Shown here in pieces: positions 1-8,419 of a stretch of DNA of 64,000 nucleotides. The stretch is from the NCBI GenBank assembly GCA_021769425.1, contig JAETSX010000014.1, positions 1 through 64,000 on the forward strand. Reading direction: 5' to 3'. The notes under the pieces are model-generated. The model saw only the letters and a list, made by a program, of their open reading frames with translations, was not told where the DNA came from and made no database searches. This stretch comes from Eubacterium sp. GTDB taxonomy: Bacteria; Bacillota; Clostridia; Lachnospirales; Lachnospiraceae. The position numbers were made by a program, and so were the translations under genes. How positions within the stretch are numbered: the stretch's first letter is position 1; each line of letters starts with the position of its first letter.

Positions 1-130
1 GGTCTATGGCTTGGATAAAACTTTACGCGAGTAAACTCGCATAAGATGATTTCCACTTTCCGGACATCTGATTTCCAGATTTCCGGAAGTGCGATTTCAT
101 CGCACAAGAATATTCATCTCAGAAACGGAA
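1..130. repeat. Cluster of short hairpins
   Basis: Three inverted repeats follow one another: GCGAGT-AA-ACTCGC at 27-40, a longer imperfect stem at 54-90 built on ACTT(T)CCGGA and TCCGGAAGT, and the perfect GTGCGAT-TTC-ATCGCAC at 89-105. The style resembles the palindrome-rich elements at 11.7 kb and 46.1 kb, but no long shared stretch was found by eye. It may be the edge of a repeat element or of a decayed gene. Confidence 0.4.
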
Positions 131-232
131 ATGCATGGATTGCTGGAAAATTTACTGAGACATCTGCAGCAACTTTATCCAAACAAAACCGTAACCTTAA
201 TATTTAAAGAAAGAAGCGGCAGCTATGTTTGA
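50..232 (+). pseudogene. Possible C-terminal remnant of an unknown gene
   Basis: A frame is open from position 50 to a TGA at 230-232. From the ATG at 131 it encodes about 33 residues, with a leucine-rich helix (MHGLLENLLRHLQQ) and the ending KERSGSYV. No ribosome site precedes the ATG, and the upstream part runs through the hairpin cluster. It reads like the tail of a small protein encoded just before the excisionase-like gene, with the two ends overlapping by a few bases. I do not recognise the family. Confidence 0.3.
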
Positions 233-395
233 ATAGTATGAAGACCTCCTCACCGTGGAAGAGTTTTCCGAAATCTTCAAAATTAGCATGGCTCAGGCAT
301 ATCGGATTACACGCTCAGGCAAATTAAAAGGACACAAAGAAGGGAAGCACTGGAAAATCCCAAAACTGGCTCTGGTTCATTATGTGCTAAAATAG
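225..395 (+). pseudogene. Excisionase-family (MerR-like HTH) gene with an in-frame stop
   Basis: The frame reads MFE, then TAG at 234-236, then YEDLLTVEEFSEIFKIS and on to a stop at 393-395. The second part is a typical short excisionase-type winged HTH (LTVEEFSEIF..., AYRITRSGKLKG, HWKIP). Removing the three bases TAG would give MFEYEDLLTVEEF, a normal start for this family, so the stop looks like a 3-base insertion. The alternative is initiation at GTG 255, which has no clear ribosome site. Such proteins usually accompany integrases or mobile elements; no integrase is visible in this window. A terminator hairpin follows. Confidence 0.5.
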
Positions 396-423
396 ATCCA
401 TCTGTAATGAGCCTCACTGGAAA

Positions 424-455
424 GGGCAGCCCCTTGGCTGCCCATTTTCCTCTCA
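424..455 (+). terminator. Rho-independent terminator after the excisionase-like gene
   Basis: A perfect 8 bp stem (GGGCAGCC, loop CCTT, GGCTGCCC) spans 424-443 and is followed by a T-rich tract on the plus strand. It may also slow transcription coming from the minus-strand gene on the right. Confidence 0.7.
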
Positions 456-512
456 TTTTTCTGTTCCAATGATTTCCAAATCAAAAATTCCCATGTTTTC
501 ATCTGATGAATT

Positions 513-2204
513 TTATCCTTTCCCAAACCAGACTTCACAATCTTTCCGAAAGAAAGACACCCCGTAACAATCAATCTTCCGATATCCTTCCGTACGCAGT
601 TCTTCCATATACTTTTTATCATATATCTGCTGCAGTGCTTTTTTTGCATCGTCTTCCAAATCATCAATTGAGCCTGATACCTTCAGCTCCAGAATAAACG
701 ACCTGCCCCGCAGGGACGGACTTTTCACCATGATATCTGACCGCCCATTTCCTGACTCACGATTGGACTTCACCAAATAATTCTCACTCTGGCTTAAAAT
801 CCCCACCATAAAGCCATGATAAAAATTTTCTGCACTGTCATAAAAACTAATGGTACAAAACAGCTGCCTGTTCAGTATGTCTGCCATTTTCCGGGCATCC
901 CCATCTTCCATCGCATGGTATAAATCATGAAAATCCTCTTTCTTTATGGTATCTTTCATCCAGTTTAAAACCGTAGTCTCGTAAATCGCCTTCACCTCTG
1001 TATTGGGAATCCTTACCCGCAAAAAGATTGACGATTCCTTGAAATATTCACTTTCCTTTGTGAGATACCCTGTAAAATAAAGGAAATTCCACAGGTTTTC
1101 GCTATTACTGTGTATATCTTCATAAGTTACTTCTTCATGCACCTGGATATCCAGAATCCCGCCGCTCAAAAGCATTTCAATCTGCCCTTTCATTTCCCGG
1201 TCAGCCCTGGCTATCATGTCTTTTATAATATCATTGGAACTGGTATTGATCCAATAGGGACGCGGATATGCTTGAACATCCGCATATAAATCATACATAA
1301 AATTGATTACACTCCAGGGATTATAAACCTCTGTATTGCCAAAGGCATATCCATCATACCACTCTTTCATGGCCGGGAAGCGACTCTTTACGCCATAATA
1401 TTCCATCATCTGTATGACTTCCTGTTCTGTAAATCCAAAATGCTCACTGTATCTTTGATCGAGTACGGATATAATTTTCAAATGATTCAGCCCTGTAAAT
1501 ATGCTCTCTCTGGAAATACGAAGGCATCCTGTAATTACAGCAAACTGCAGATACTCATTCGTTTTCAGCGCAGATTCAAACAGGGAACGGATAAAACTGA
1601 CCATTTCATCAAAAAAATCTCTGAAATATGCATTTTCCAGCGGTACGTCGTATTCGTCAATCAGAATCACTGTTTTCTTATCTGTTGCCTGATGAATGCA
1701 TTTGCATAAAAACTCCAATGCTCCCGAATAGTCATCATATTCTGCCCTTCGGCCTGCAATTTTCTGAAACAGCTTCTTATCTTCTCCATTAATTTTTTCA
1801 CTCGTTAAGATATACTGATGCCTCTGAAATTCATCTGCGACTGCTCTTTTTATCTTGCTGTATGCTGATTCAAAGGTTGGCTGCCTGGCTGATTTCAATG
1901 TCAGGTTAATAACCGGGTACCCGCCTATATGTTTTTCAAATTCTTTGCCCTGTTCCATAATCTTCAACCCCTGGAACAGCCCCTTATTCCCTTCATTTTT
2001 CTTTGCATCCCCCGTATCTTCAAAAAAGTACCGGAGCATACTTAAGTTTAACGTCTTTCCGAAACGTCTTGGACGGGTAAACAGGTTTACTTCTCCCCTT
2101 AACTCCAGCAGTTCCTTAATCAGCATGGTTTTATCCACATAGTAATAGCCATCTTTTCTTATTTTTTCAAAATTATCAATGCCGATCGGTAATGGTTTTT
2201 TCAT
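513..2204 (-). CDS. AAA-ATPase-like / PD-(D/E)XK nuclease family protein
   Basis: This 563-residue protein belongs to the family that joins an AAA-ATPase-like domain (PF09820 type) to a C-terminal PD-(D/E)XK-like domain (PF08011 type). The Walker A region is [12 protein letters not shown] at about residues 44-55, and Walker B is ILIDEYD at about 180-186. Near residues 490-508 an SD...FILELKV pattern matches the nuclease core. Start choice: the first ATG at 2219 lies within the ribosome site; GGAGGTGG sits about seven bases before the ATG at 2204. The family is very common and multi-copy in gut Clostridia and Bacteroidetes; its role is not established, though defence or mobile-element functions have been suggested. 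It stands alone here, next to the excisionase remnant, which fits an accessory region. Confidence 0.85.
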   Translation of the reverse strand: MKKPLPIGIDNFEKIRKDGYYYVDKTMLIKELLELRGEVNLFTRPRRFGKTLNLSMLRYFFEDTGDAKKNEGNKGLFQGLKIMEQGKEFEKHIGGYPVINLTLKSARQPTFESAYSKIKRAVADEFQRHQYILTSEKINGEDKKLFQKIAGRRAEYDDYSGALEFLCKCIHQATDKKTVILIDEYDVPLENAYFRDFFDEMVSFIRSLFESALKTNEYLQFAVITGCLRISRESIFTGLNHLKIISVLDQRYSEHFGFTEQEVIQMMEYYGVKSRFPAMKEWYDGYAFGNTEVYNPWSVINFMYDLYADVQAYPRPYWINTSSNDIIKDMIARADREMKGQIEMLLSGGILDIQVHEEVTYEDIHSNSENLWNFLYFTGYLTKESEYFKESSIFLRVRIPNTEVKAIYETTVLNWMKDTIKKEDFHDLYHAMEDGDARKMADILNRQLFCTISFYDSAENFYHGFMVGILSQSENYLVKSNRESGNGRSDIMVKSPSLRGRSFILELKVSGSIDDLEDDAKKALQQIYDKKYMEELRTEGYRKIDCYGVSFFRKDCEVWFGKG

Positions 2205-2342
2205 CACTTCCACCTCCATCCGATACTATTTTTCCAGTGCCATACAGGTACCATCCAGGCTCCTCTCACTTCGGGGGAACCCTCCTCATGCCATATTATA
2301 CCCTATCCTCCTTTGTTTCACAATCAATTTCCATATGACACT

Positions 2343-2374
2343 CAAAAGCAGGCACACCAGAAAGGTATGCCTGC
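2343..2374 (-). terminator. Terminator of the small unknown gene
   Basis: On the minus strand GCAGGCATACC and GGTGTGCCTGC form an 11 bp stem with one G-T pair, followed by TTTTG. It lies 27 bases past the stop of the 58-residue gene and supports that gene being real. Confidence 0.7.
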
Positions 2375-2400
2375 CCGTATCCAGAAACTATTCAAAACTT

Positions 2401-2577
2401 TCAATAATCCAACTTGTGTATCAATTGTTTCCTCTGTTGCTTTGTAAGCCCAGATTCCCTGACTTTCCCAGATATTTTTTTTATCCAAAATTCTTCTGCC
2501 TGCTCTCTGCTGAAAACCGAAGTCACCTGCTCCGGCATATGTACTACAATCCTGATTTCCTGTTTTTTTCCTGCCAT
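2401..2577 (-). CDS. Small hypothetical protein (58 aa)
   Basis: I do not recognise the family. The protein starts MAGKKQEIRIVVHMPE, has a helical middle (SREQAEEFWIKKISGK) and ends in a basic stretch (TKQQRKQLIHKLDY). It is basic overall, without a membrane segment or signal peptide. The start with AGGAAGTGG eight bases upstream is preferred over a longer frame starting at 2607. A terminator follows closely. A 14 bp palindrome (CATAGTATACTATG) lies just upstream at about 2608-2621 and could be a self-regulatory site. The position between nuclease and helicase genes suggests accessory cargo. Confidence 0.55.
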   Translation of the reverse strand: MAGKKQEIRIVVHMPEQVTSVFSREQAEEFWIKKISGKVRESGLTKQQRKQLIHKLDY

Positions 2578-2713
2578 AACAACCCACTTCCTGCCAGCAG
2601 AGTTCATAGTATACTATGCGCCCGTTGGCAATTTATTCTTTATGGGTTGTTTGAAGGATTGTAAAAATTTACTTTTTTCTATACCATCAAAAATCTTGTC
2701 TGTTATGATTACA

Positions 2714-4612
2714 TTATTTCTCCTCTTGATTTGTGTTCTCTTTTAATATTGTATATAATGTTTCCTTATTTTCCTTACTTTTTTTCTCTACATCCATTAT
2801 ATATGGTAATCCCGCCTTTTCTACACAACGTTTAAATTTTTTAGCAGACAATGGCCTATCATTCTGACCAATTTGCCCAGTCTCATTATTTGTAAATTCA
2901 CTATCCATTCTTAGAAAGTATATCAGCACATCTTTTATACTAAGCTTCCACTCTATATTTTTTTCTGGGCTCATTGGTTTGTCCAATACTTTTTTAATAG
3001 CCTGTTCCAAAATTTCACAATTTTTTTCTTTAATACTCTTTTGGGAATCATAGATTATTTGCTCCAATTCTTCTTTCGACATTCCCAACCATTCTACCTG
3101 TTGTTCTACAAATGCAAATTCATTATTTTCTAATTTTTTAATTATATTGTTATAGAATAATTTTAATTTCCTACACCGTATAACGGAAAATTGATTTAAA
3201 AATAAAAGTCCATTCCAAGAATAACAAAATTCTTTGATATACCCACTCGAAACACTATCTTTCAATAATTCTTTTAACACACTTTGCTGGTCTATTAAAT
3301 ATTGTTTATAATCCTCATTTTCCTTATTTGGGTATACAATAAAGTGCTTCATCAAATTCTCTTCATATACATCCACTTTAGAACATATCACTTTAGAAAT
3401 AGATGTTAAATTATTTTTATACTGTTTATAACATCTCAGAACTTCCTCAACATGTTTCTCTCTCTTTTTGAAATGCTCCACACCCTGTTTGCATATATAC
3501 AATTTTACTTTACTTCCATCTCTTCTTTTCCTTCCTAACATCTGAACAAACGTTTCTTCAGTATCCGCCAATATCACCATATTTCTTAGCTCCAAATCAT
3601 TAAAAGACACTCCATTATCCAAAACCGCTGTAGAAATTACTATTTTTTTACTGGAAAACTTCTTCTCTACAATTTCTTTTGCACTTTCTTTCGTACTTTC
3701 TTTTTTCCTATAATGTGTATCTAAAAATATTATATCTTCTTTGGAAATTTTATATTTATCTTCTCCGCTTTCCTTTTTATCATTCATCAAACCATTCTGA
3801 AATTCTTTTCCTCGATCAATATTATCCACAAAAATCAGCCATTTTTCTTCCTTTTCATTTACATTTTCTTTGATTATTTCTGTTAAATCCTCTATTTTCT
3901 CAAAAACCATCATTTGAACATAATCATAGCTGCCTTTTATCTTGTACTCTTGGATTTCTCTTGCTGTACGATTAAACACTGAAGGTCTTCTTTCTGAAGA
4001 TTCTAAAGTTTCTTTTTCTTTCTCTAAATATGATTCCACTTCCTTTTTAATTTTATCAGGAGTAGCTGATATGTATATCTGCAATTTATTATCAAATATT
4101 TTTCTTAAAAACAGATATGATAACTCTGTACTTGTATTAAAATTAGCATCTGTGTAAAAATAATGGCATTCATCATATACTACACATGTAAATTTCTTGA
4201 TAAAAATAATCTCTTCATCGCACTCTTTTCCTTGCAATCTATTTTCTATATTTTGATAAGTTAAAATGGTGATATAATTTTCTATAGATATTTCAGAAAA
4301 TCCCATCTCCTCAAATTCTTCACATATTTCATCCTCTACTTCCTCTAACTCCTTTTTCAATTGTTCTTTCAAAATTCTCCTGTTTACCAAATAAAGCATT
4401 CTCCACCCTCTTTTTATAACCTGTTTCAGAAAGTTATGTAACATAAAATAACTTTTTCCAGAACCCGTCGGAGCGGTAATAAAAATGATATCCCTCTCTC
4501 CCCAACCACGATACTCTTCTCCTATTTCCTCTGAAATATATCCCGAATTTCTCAAAGACATCATTTCCTCTGAACATCGTTCTGAATCTTCCCAATTTTT
4601 TTCTTTTGTCAT
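2714..4612 (-). CDS. DEAD/DEAH-type SF2 helicase, AT-rich
   Basis: A 632-residue superfamily 2 helicase-like ATPase. Visible motifs are Walker A TAPTGSGKS (46-54), motif II DECH (147-150), motif III SATP (182-185), a motif V-like STAVLDNGVSF (327-337) and motif VI QMLGRKRRDG (357-366). The C-terminal 260 residues are helical, lysine-rich and match no domain I know. The ribosome site GAGGAG sits before the ATG. The gene is far more AT-rich than the rest of the window (long A/T runs, many AAA, GAA and ATA codons), a sign of recent transfer. It is monocistronic, between a nuclease-family gene and an HTH regulator. A phage-defence or mobile-element function is plausible but is inference only. Confidence 0.8.
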   Translation of the reverse strand: MTKEKNWEDSERCSEEMMSLRNSGYISEEIGEEYRGWGERDIIFITAPTGSGKSYFMLHNFLKQVIKRGWRMLYLVNRRILKEQLKKELEEVEDEICEEFEEMGFSEISIENYITILTYQNIENRLQGKECDEEIIFIKKFTCVVYDECHYFYTDANFNTSTELSYLFLRKIFDNKLQIYISATPDKIKKEVESYLEKEKETLESSERRPSVFNRTAREIQEYKIKGSYDYVQMMVFEKIEDLTEIIKENVNEKEEKWLIFVDNIDRGKEFQNGLMNDKKESGEDKYKISKEDIIFLDTHYRKKESTKESAKEIVEKKFSSKKIVISTAVLDNGVSFNDLELRNMVILADTEETFVQMLGRKRRDGSKVKLYICKQGVEHFKKREKHVEEVLRCYKQYKNNLTSISKVICSKVDVYEENLMKHFIVYPNKENEDYKQYLIDQQSVLKELLKDSVSSGYIKEFCYSWNGLLFLNQFSVIRCRKLKLFYNNIIKKLENNEFAFVEQQVEWLGMSKEELEQIIYDSQKSIKEKNCEILEQAIKKVLDKPMSPEKNIEWKLSIKDVLIYFLRMDSEFTNNETGQIGQNDRPLSAKKFKRCVEKAGLPYIMDVEKKSKENKETLYTILKENTNQEEK

Positions 4613-4880
4613 CCTAATTCTCCTCTAAAACTACATACTTTTCACTTTTATTAAAAATAAATTTATTTAATAACATGAAATTTCCATTTTCCAAATTCTC
4701 CCTGTTCCGTCTAACTATAACACCCATTCCTTCCTAATGCCACCCTTTTTATAAAAAAATCCAGGCTTTTCCAATTTCCAGTTTTTATCCGTAATCAAGT
4801 AGGGAAGATTTATCTTATCCTACTCGCCACGCGGGGCGCAAGCCGCATAGCGGCTATTTTCCTTTTGCGCCTCTGCGCAT
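4613..4880. other. Non-coding gap with GC-rich hairpins
   Basis: The part next to the helicase gene is AT-rich and should carry its promoter; no clear -35/-10 pair was identified. The right part (about 4826-4880) is GC-rich with short dyads such as AGCCG-CATAG-CGGCT and GCGC repeats. It resembles the palindrome-rich repeats elsewhere in the window. No gene was seen. Confidence 0.4.
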
Positions 4881-4909
4881 AAAAAGCAGGACTGCACGCC
4901 ATGCAGTCC
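4881..4909 (-). terminator. Terminator of the double-HTH regulator gene
   Basis: A perfect 8 bp stem (GGACTGCA / TGCAGTCC, 5-base loop) is followed on the minus strand by TGCTTTTT. It begins 8 bases past the stop codon. Confidence 0.8.
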
Positions 4910-4916
4910 CGCCGTT

Positions 4917-5372
4917 TCACTCCCGCTTCCATTCTGTAATCATCCGGTAATATTTTTCCGGAATCCTCACTGCACCTGTCTCATACTTTTTATAAGATGG
5001 CAAAGACACTCCGGTAGCTTCTGCAAATTCCTTCTGGGACATCTTCATTTCCTTTCGGATTTTCTTTAAATATTCCGGCACATCCGTTGTATCCACAAAT
5101 ACATGGTACTCATTACAGAAATAATATGTCTCAACCCCAAAATATTCTGCCATTCTTTTTAAGATACTAATATTCATATGCCCTTCAGCTACTCTTCCAT
5201 TTGCATAAGCAAACACCGTATCATGGGAACACCCAACCGCTGCTCCCAATTCCTGATATGATACCTTTGATTTTTTGATAAAATATTTAATCCTGATATA
5301 AATTTTATCTTCCATTCCGTGGTAATCATCAAACATGCCTAAAAATATATGTTCAGACCTGGTTAAAATCAC
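4917..5372 (-). CDS. Transcriptional regulator with two helix-turn-helix domains
   Basis: The protein carries two Cro/CI-like HTH segments. The first is SYQELGAAVGCSHDTVFAYA, ending in a residue series about the genome-stored subunit (MAEYFGVETYYF). The second is MSQKEFAEATGVSLPSYKKYE, ending IPEKYYRM. Such proteins usually repress their own element's genes. The start is uncertain. The longest frame uses GTG at 5372, with GGGAG almost touching it; the ATGs at 5336 and 5315 are alternatives without a strong ribosome site. The 5' end lies against the truncated ABC transporter gene on the opposite strand, so the regulator's natural promoter probably lies in or beyond that junction. Confidence 0.75.
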   Translation of the reverse strand: MILTRSEHIFLGMFDDYHGMEDKIYIRIKYFIKKSKVSYQELGAAVGCSHDTVFAYANGRVAEGHMNISILKRMAEYFGVETYYFCNEYHVFVDTTDVPEYLKKIRKEMKMSQKEFAEATGVSLPSYKKYETGAVRIPEKYYRMITEWKRE

Positions 5373-5390
5373 TCCCTTTGTTTCCGCTGC

Positions 5391-6032
5391 TCTACCATCG
5401 GCAAATCCACCCTCCTCTCCCTTCTGTCAGGGCTTCTGGAACCGGAACACGGTTCCATTTTATTTTATGGACAGAAGCTGAACCAGAAAAGCTGCAATGC
5501 CATCGGATACATGCTGCAGCATGACCATCTGTTTGAATGGCGCACCATTGAGAAAAACGTTCTGCTTGGACTGGAAATTCAGAATAAGCTGACTCCGGAG
5601 ACAAAAGAAATGGCACTAAATATGCTAAAAACCTACGGCCTCTACAAATTCAAAGATGCCAGGCCCTCTCAACTCTCCGGCGGCATGCGCCAGCGGGCGG
5701 CTCTGATCCGCACTCTTGTATTGAAACCGGAAATCCTGCTGCTGGATGAGCCTTTCTCTGCCCTGGATTATCAAACGCGCCTTACCGTAGGGGATGATAT
5801 CGGGGCGATTATCAAAAAAGAAGGGAAAACCGCAATTCTGGTAACCCACGATTTATCAGAAGCAGTCAGTCTGGGCAGTCAGGTATTGGTATTGAGCAAA
5901 CGCCCCGCCACTATACAAACCGTGGTAGATATTGATTTTGCGGACAATATCAGCGCTCTGGAGCGGCGGAATGCCCCGGAATTTAAAGATTATTTTAATA
6001 AAATATGGAAGGAGCTGAATGAAGATGAGTGA
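5391..6032 (+). pseudogene. ABC transporter ATPase (NitT/TauT/thiamine type), 5'-truncated
   Basis: The frame begins inside the Walker A region (GKSTLLSLLSGLLEPEHG from position 5400). It continues with the Q-loop (YMLQHDHLFEW), signature (LSGGMRQRA), Walker B (EILLLDEPFSALD) and H-loop (LVTHDLSEA). The 35-40 residues that normally precede GKST are missing; the sequence to the left belongs to the divergent HTH gene and is unlike an ABC protein. The first in-frame ATG (5511) lies after Walker A, so any product would lack ATP binding. The stop overlaps the permease start, as in an intact operon. The gene was evidently cut by insertion or deletion at about 5375-5395. Confidence 0.75.
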
Positions 6033-6825
6033 AATCTCCCTTGCCCAGCAGAACTTTCTGCTCGCTCAGAAGAAGCATAAACGCACTGTCACAGTCAGCA
6101 GGCTGTGCATTTTTATTTTATTTCTGGCTGTCTGGGAAGGAGCCGCCAGGCTGGAACTGATTGATTCCTTTATCTTCAGCAGCCCTTCCAAGGTGCTGCT
6201 GTGCGCTTATGGAATGATACTGGATCATACTCTGTTCGCCCATATTGGAATCACCCTGTTTGAAACAATTGCCAGCTTCGGACTTGTTCTGTTCTTTGCT
6301 CTGGCTATAACTATTATATTATGGCTTAACAAACGTCTCTCGGAAACCTTAGAGCCGTACCTGGTGATTTTAAACAGCCTTCCCAAGTCCGCACTGGCGC
6401 CCCTTCTGATTGTATGGCTGGGCGCAACCTATAAAACTATTATTATCACCGGCATATCGGTAGCCATTTTCGGTTCCATCTTAAGCCTGTACACCAGCTT
6501 CCAATCAGTGGATCCGGAAAAAATAAAGCTGATTTACACTATGGGCGGAAGAAAATACCATGCCCTCACCAAAGTAATCCTGCCTGCTAATATCCCCGCC
6601 CTGTTTTCACTTATGAAGGTCAATATCGGACTGTGCCTGGTAGGAGTAATCATCGGGGAATTCATTTCCTCCCGGCAGGGGCTGGGTTATCTGATTATTT
6701 ATGGAAGCCAGGTTTTCAAGCTTGACTGGGTTATCATGTCCATTGTAATTCTGTGCATTCTGGCCTGGGGACTGTACAGCCTGATTAATGCGTTGGAAGA
6801 GCAATATTTAAAGCGGCTGAATTAA
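6019..6825 (+). CDS. ABC transporter permease, SsuC/TauC/ThiX family
   Basis: A 268-residue inner membrane permease with six probable membrane segments (for example LCIFILFLAVWEGAA, SFGLVLFFALAITIILW, WVIMSIVILCILAWGLY). It has the cytoplasmic EAA-type loop around SVDPEKIKLIYTMGGRKYHA and the typical LPKSALAPLLIVWLG segment. This family imports small organic molecules such as sulfonates, nitrate or pyrimidine/thiamine precursors; the substrate cannot be read from the sequence. It overlaps the end of the broken ATPase gene. Two ATGs, 6019 and 6025, share one ribosome site (AAGGAG). With its ATPase truncated and no binding protein beside it, the permease may no longer work unless served by other genes. 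Confidence 0.85.
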   Translation: MKMSEISLAQQNFLLAQKKHKRTVTVSRLCIFILFLAVWEGAARLELIDSFIFSSPSKVLLCAYGMILDHTLFAHIGITLFETIASFGLVLFFALAITIILWLNKRLSETLEPYLVILNSLPKSALAPLLIVWLGATYKTIIITGISVAIFGSILSLYTSFQSVDPEKIKLIYTMGGRKYHALTKVILPANIPALFSLMKVNIGLCLVGVIIGEFISSRQGLGYLIIYGSQVFKLDWVIMSIVILCILAWGLYSLINALEEQYLKRLN

Positions 6826-6857
6826 CAATCATTAAACTTTCTTACCAAAACGCACAC

Positions 6858-6916
6858 TCTGCGCCGCAGCAGGCTTTTGAACAGAAACAGGATGCAAAAG
6901 ATAGCTGCGGCGCAGA
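6858..6916. repeat. 13 bp perfect inverted repeat
   Basis: TCTGCGCCGCAGC (6858-6870) is the exact reverse complement of GCTGCGGCGCAGA (6904-6916), with a 33-base spacer. It lies 30 bases past the permease stop. No T-run follows on either strand, so a classical terminator is unlikely. The rest of 6826-7060 shows no gene. Confidence 0.6.
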
Positions 6917-7060
6917 AATGAAAACATATCTCCGTGAATTTCCAGCAGTTTCTCATACATTCAAAAAAAGCAATCCTTTCAGCAAATTAGTGGATTCTTT
7001 CATATTCACAAACTTTACTAATACTATTACAGCCTATCTGAAAAATGTTCTGGTTTTCCA

Positions 7061-7876
7061 TCAAACCGGGATTTTCAATTCCTGCCAGACAATCTGGATT
7101 TTTTCATTAAAATCGGAGCAAACTGCAATCCAGTAACCCCCTATCTTTCTCTGTGCAAAGAAACCAGACTGTTTGCATAAAATATTAAATTCTCCATTAA
7201 CTTTTTTCTGGACAGAAAACGCTGCATCTTTCAATGGGAAGCTCATGCCCTCCCCTGTCATTTTGATATAGCTCTCCTTCAATGTCCAAATCTGCGAAAA
7301 GCGATCCTGAACCTGGAATTCGAACTGGTCTTTCTTTGTCTCTTTTTCAGAAACAGAGATGCCTTTCTCTGACAAGTCTGTTCTTTCTTTCCCGCAACGC
7401 GTTTTCTCTCCAAAACCGCAATCGTTTTCTCCTCCGAGAATATACTGCATCTCTTCCGGGCTGCAGCATCGCCTGAGCAAGGGCATTCGAACACTTCGCG
7501 GCCTTTCCGCATCCACGCCGATTTCGTACCGGGAATGAGCAGTTCTTCCGCCGCTGCAATTCAGGCCGGACTCCCTGGAATCTTCAGACGCCGTATCCCG
7601 CTTTGAAGCTGCCTTTTTGCCACTGCCAGTGATTCCGCAAACCACCAGCCCATCCGTATTGCTCACGTTGAACCAGATATTCCCTTCACCGTTCCAATAT
7701 GGCTTCCCATTTTTTCCCGTTATTACTTTATCCCTGCTAAACACAATATCAAAGTGCTTTTTAAAACCATAATTTAATATCTCATCCGCAACCCTTCTCT
7801 GATATTGCAAATATGCTCCCGGAGACTCCATCTTCTGGGGGCAAAATGTATAGTAAACCGCAATCGTAAGACTCAT
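7061..7876 (-). CDS. 4'-phosphopantetheinyl transferase, Sfp type
   Basis: This enzyme moves the phosphopantetheine arm from coenzyme A to carrier proteins of polyketide, peptide or fatty acid synthases. The family signatures are present: IGVDAERPR, with the Mg-binding Asp, near the middle, and FSQIWTLKESYIKMTGEG, with the W-x-x-K-E-S/A-x-x-K core. A GNIWFNVSNTDG segment matches the usual fNxSHs region in degenerate form. At 271 residues it is longer than usual. Two low-complexity, polar insertions (around SGKKAASKRD... and the Cys/Arg-rich stretch after the Mg site) explain this. No synthase gene cluster is visible nearby, so its partner lies elsewhere. The ribosome site is weak (GGTG). Confidence 0.8.
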   Translation of the reverse strand: MSLTIAVYYTFCPQKMESPGAYLQYQRRVADEILNYGFKKHFDIVFSRDKVITGKNGKPYWNGEGNIWFNVSNTDGLVVCGITGSGKKAASKRDTASEDSRESGLNCSGGRTAHSRYEIGVDAERPRSVRMPLLRRCCSPEEMQYILGGENDCGFGEKTRCGKERTDLSEKGISVSEKETKKDQFEFQVQDRFSQIWTLKESYIKMTGEGMSFPLKDAAFSVQKKVNGEFNILCKQSGFFAQRKIGGYWIAVCSDFNEKIQIVWQELKIPV

Positions 7877-8007
7877 AATTTACACCCGAACCCTTATAGA
7901 AACTACTCCGCAAACCACCGCGGTATCTCCTTGCCATATTCTTCGGCAGTTTCCATACTCAAGCTGGACTGCCCCCTGACAGGTTTTTCCGCAGCGGCAT
8001 TTTTTCA

Positions 8008-8040
8008 CAAAAAAGGAGCTGCAATAAATTCACAGCTCCC
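8008..8040 (-). terminator. Terminator after tRNA-Thr
   Basis: On the minus strand GGGAGCTGTG...CAGCTCC is followed by TTTTTTG. It sits directly downstream of the tRNA gene. Confidence 0.8.
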
Positions 8041-8047
8041 GGTTATC

Positions 8048-8120
8048 AGCCAAAGAAGGGACTCGAACCCTCGACCTACGCATTACGAATGCGACGCGCT
8101 ACCAACTGCGCCACTTTGGC
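8048..8120 (-). tRNA. trnT: tRNA-Thr (anticodon CGT)
   Basis: A full cloverleaf can be drawn on the minus strand: acceptor GCCAAAG/CTTTGGC, D-arm GCGC-AGTTGGTA-GCGC, anticodon loop TTCGTAA and T-arm GAGGG-TTCGAGT-CCCTT. The CGT anticodon reads ACG (threonine). The outer anticodon-stem pair is T-T, a small irregularity. CCA is not encoded. Confidence 0.93.
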
Positions 8121-8215
8121 ATATCTTATAAAATCTTTATCTATTATACCTGTTTTTTTCCTGTTTTGCAATCCCTTTTATAAAAAAATTTGTAAATTTT
8201 TCTGGAACTTTTCTA

Positions 8216-8279
8216 TTGACATTTTCTGGTTTCCAGATATAATAGATTTTGTTTATTATTATTAAACAAAAAATCTATT
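8216..8279 (+). promoter_or_regulatory. Promoter and large dyad before the polyamine operon
   Basis: TTGACA (8216-8221) and TATAAT (8238-8243) are 16 bases apart, a near-consensus sigma-A promoter. The spacer holds a small dyad, CTGG-TTT-CCAG. Immediately after the -10, AATAGATTTTGTTTA (8241-8255) pairs with TAAACAAAAAATCTATT (8263-8279), an AT-rich palindrome at the expected transcription start. It could be the operator for the XRE-cupin regulator encoded next. The rest of 8121-8419 shows no gene. Confidence 0.75.
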
Positions 8280-8419
8280 ATTAGTTTGACTTTACAATTA
8301 CTATACACAAAGTTTATATTCAGCGCCGTATCCTCTGCACAGCCGAATCAGCAGCTAAAGATTACAGATATTAAGATACGGCGGCACAATATTTATCTTT
8401 TTCAGAAAGGATGGCTTTT

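Noticed and set aside
5511-6032. Intact ABC ATPase starting at ATG 5511
   Set aside because: The same frame encodes the end of Walker A and following strands upstream of this ATG, so it is the remains of a longer gene.
6918-7136. Plus-strand 72-codon gene after the permease
   Set aside because: Overlaps the end of the phosphopantetheinyl transferase gene and lacks a ribosome site and recognisable composition.
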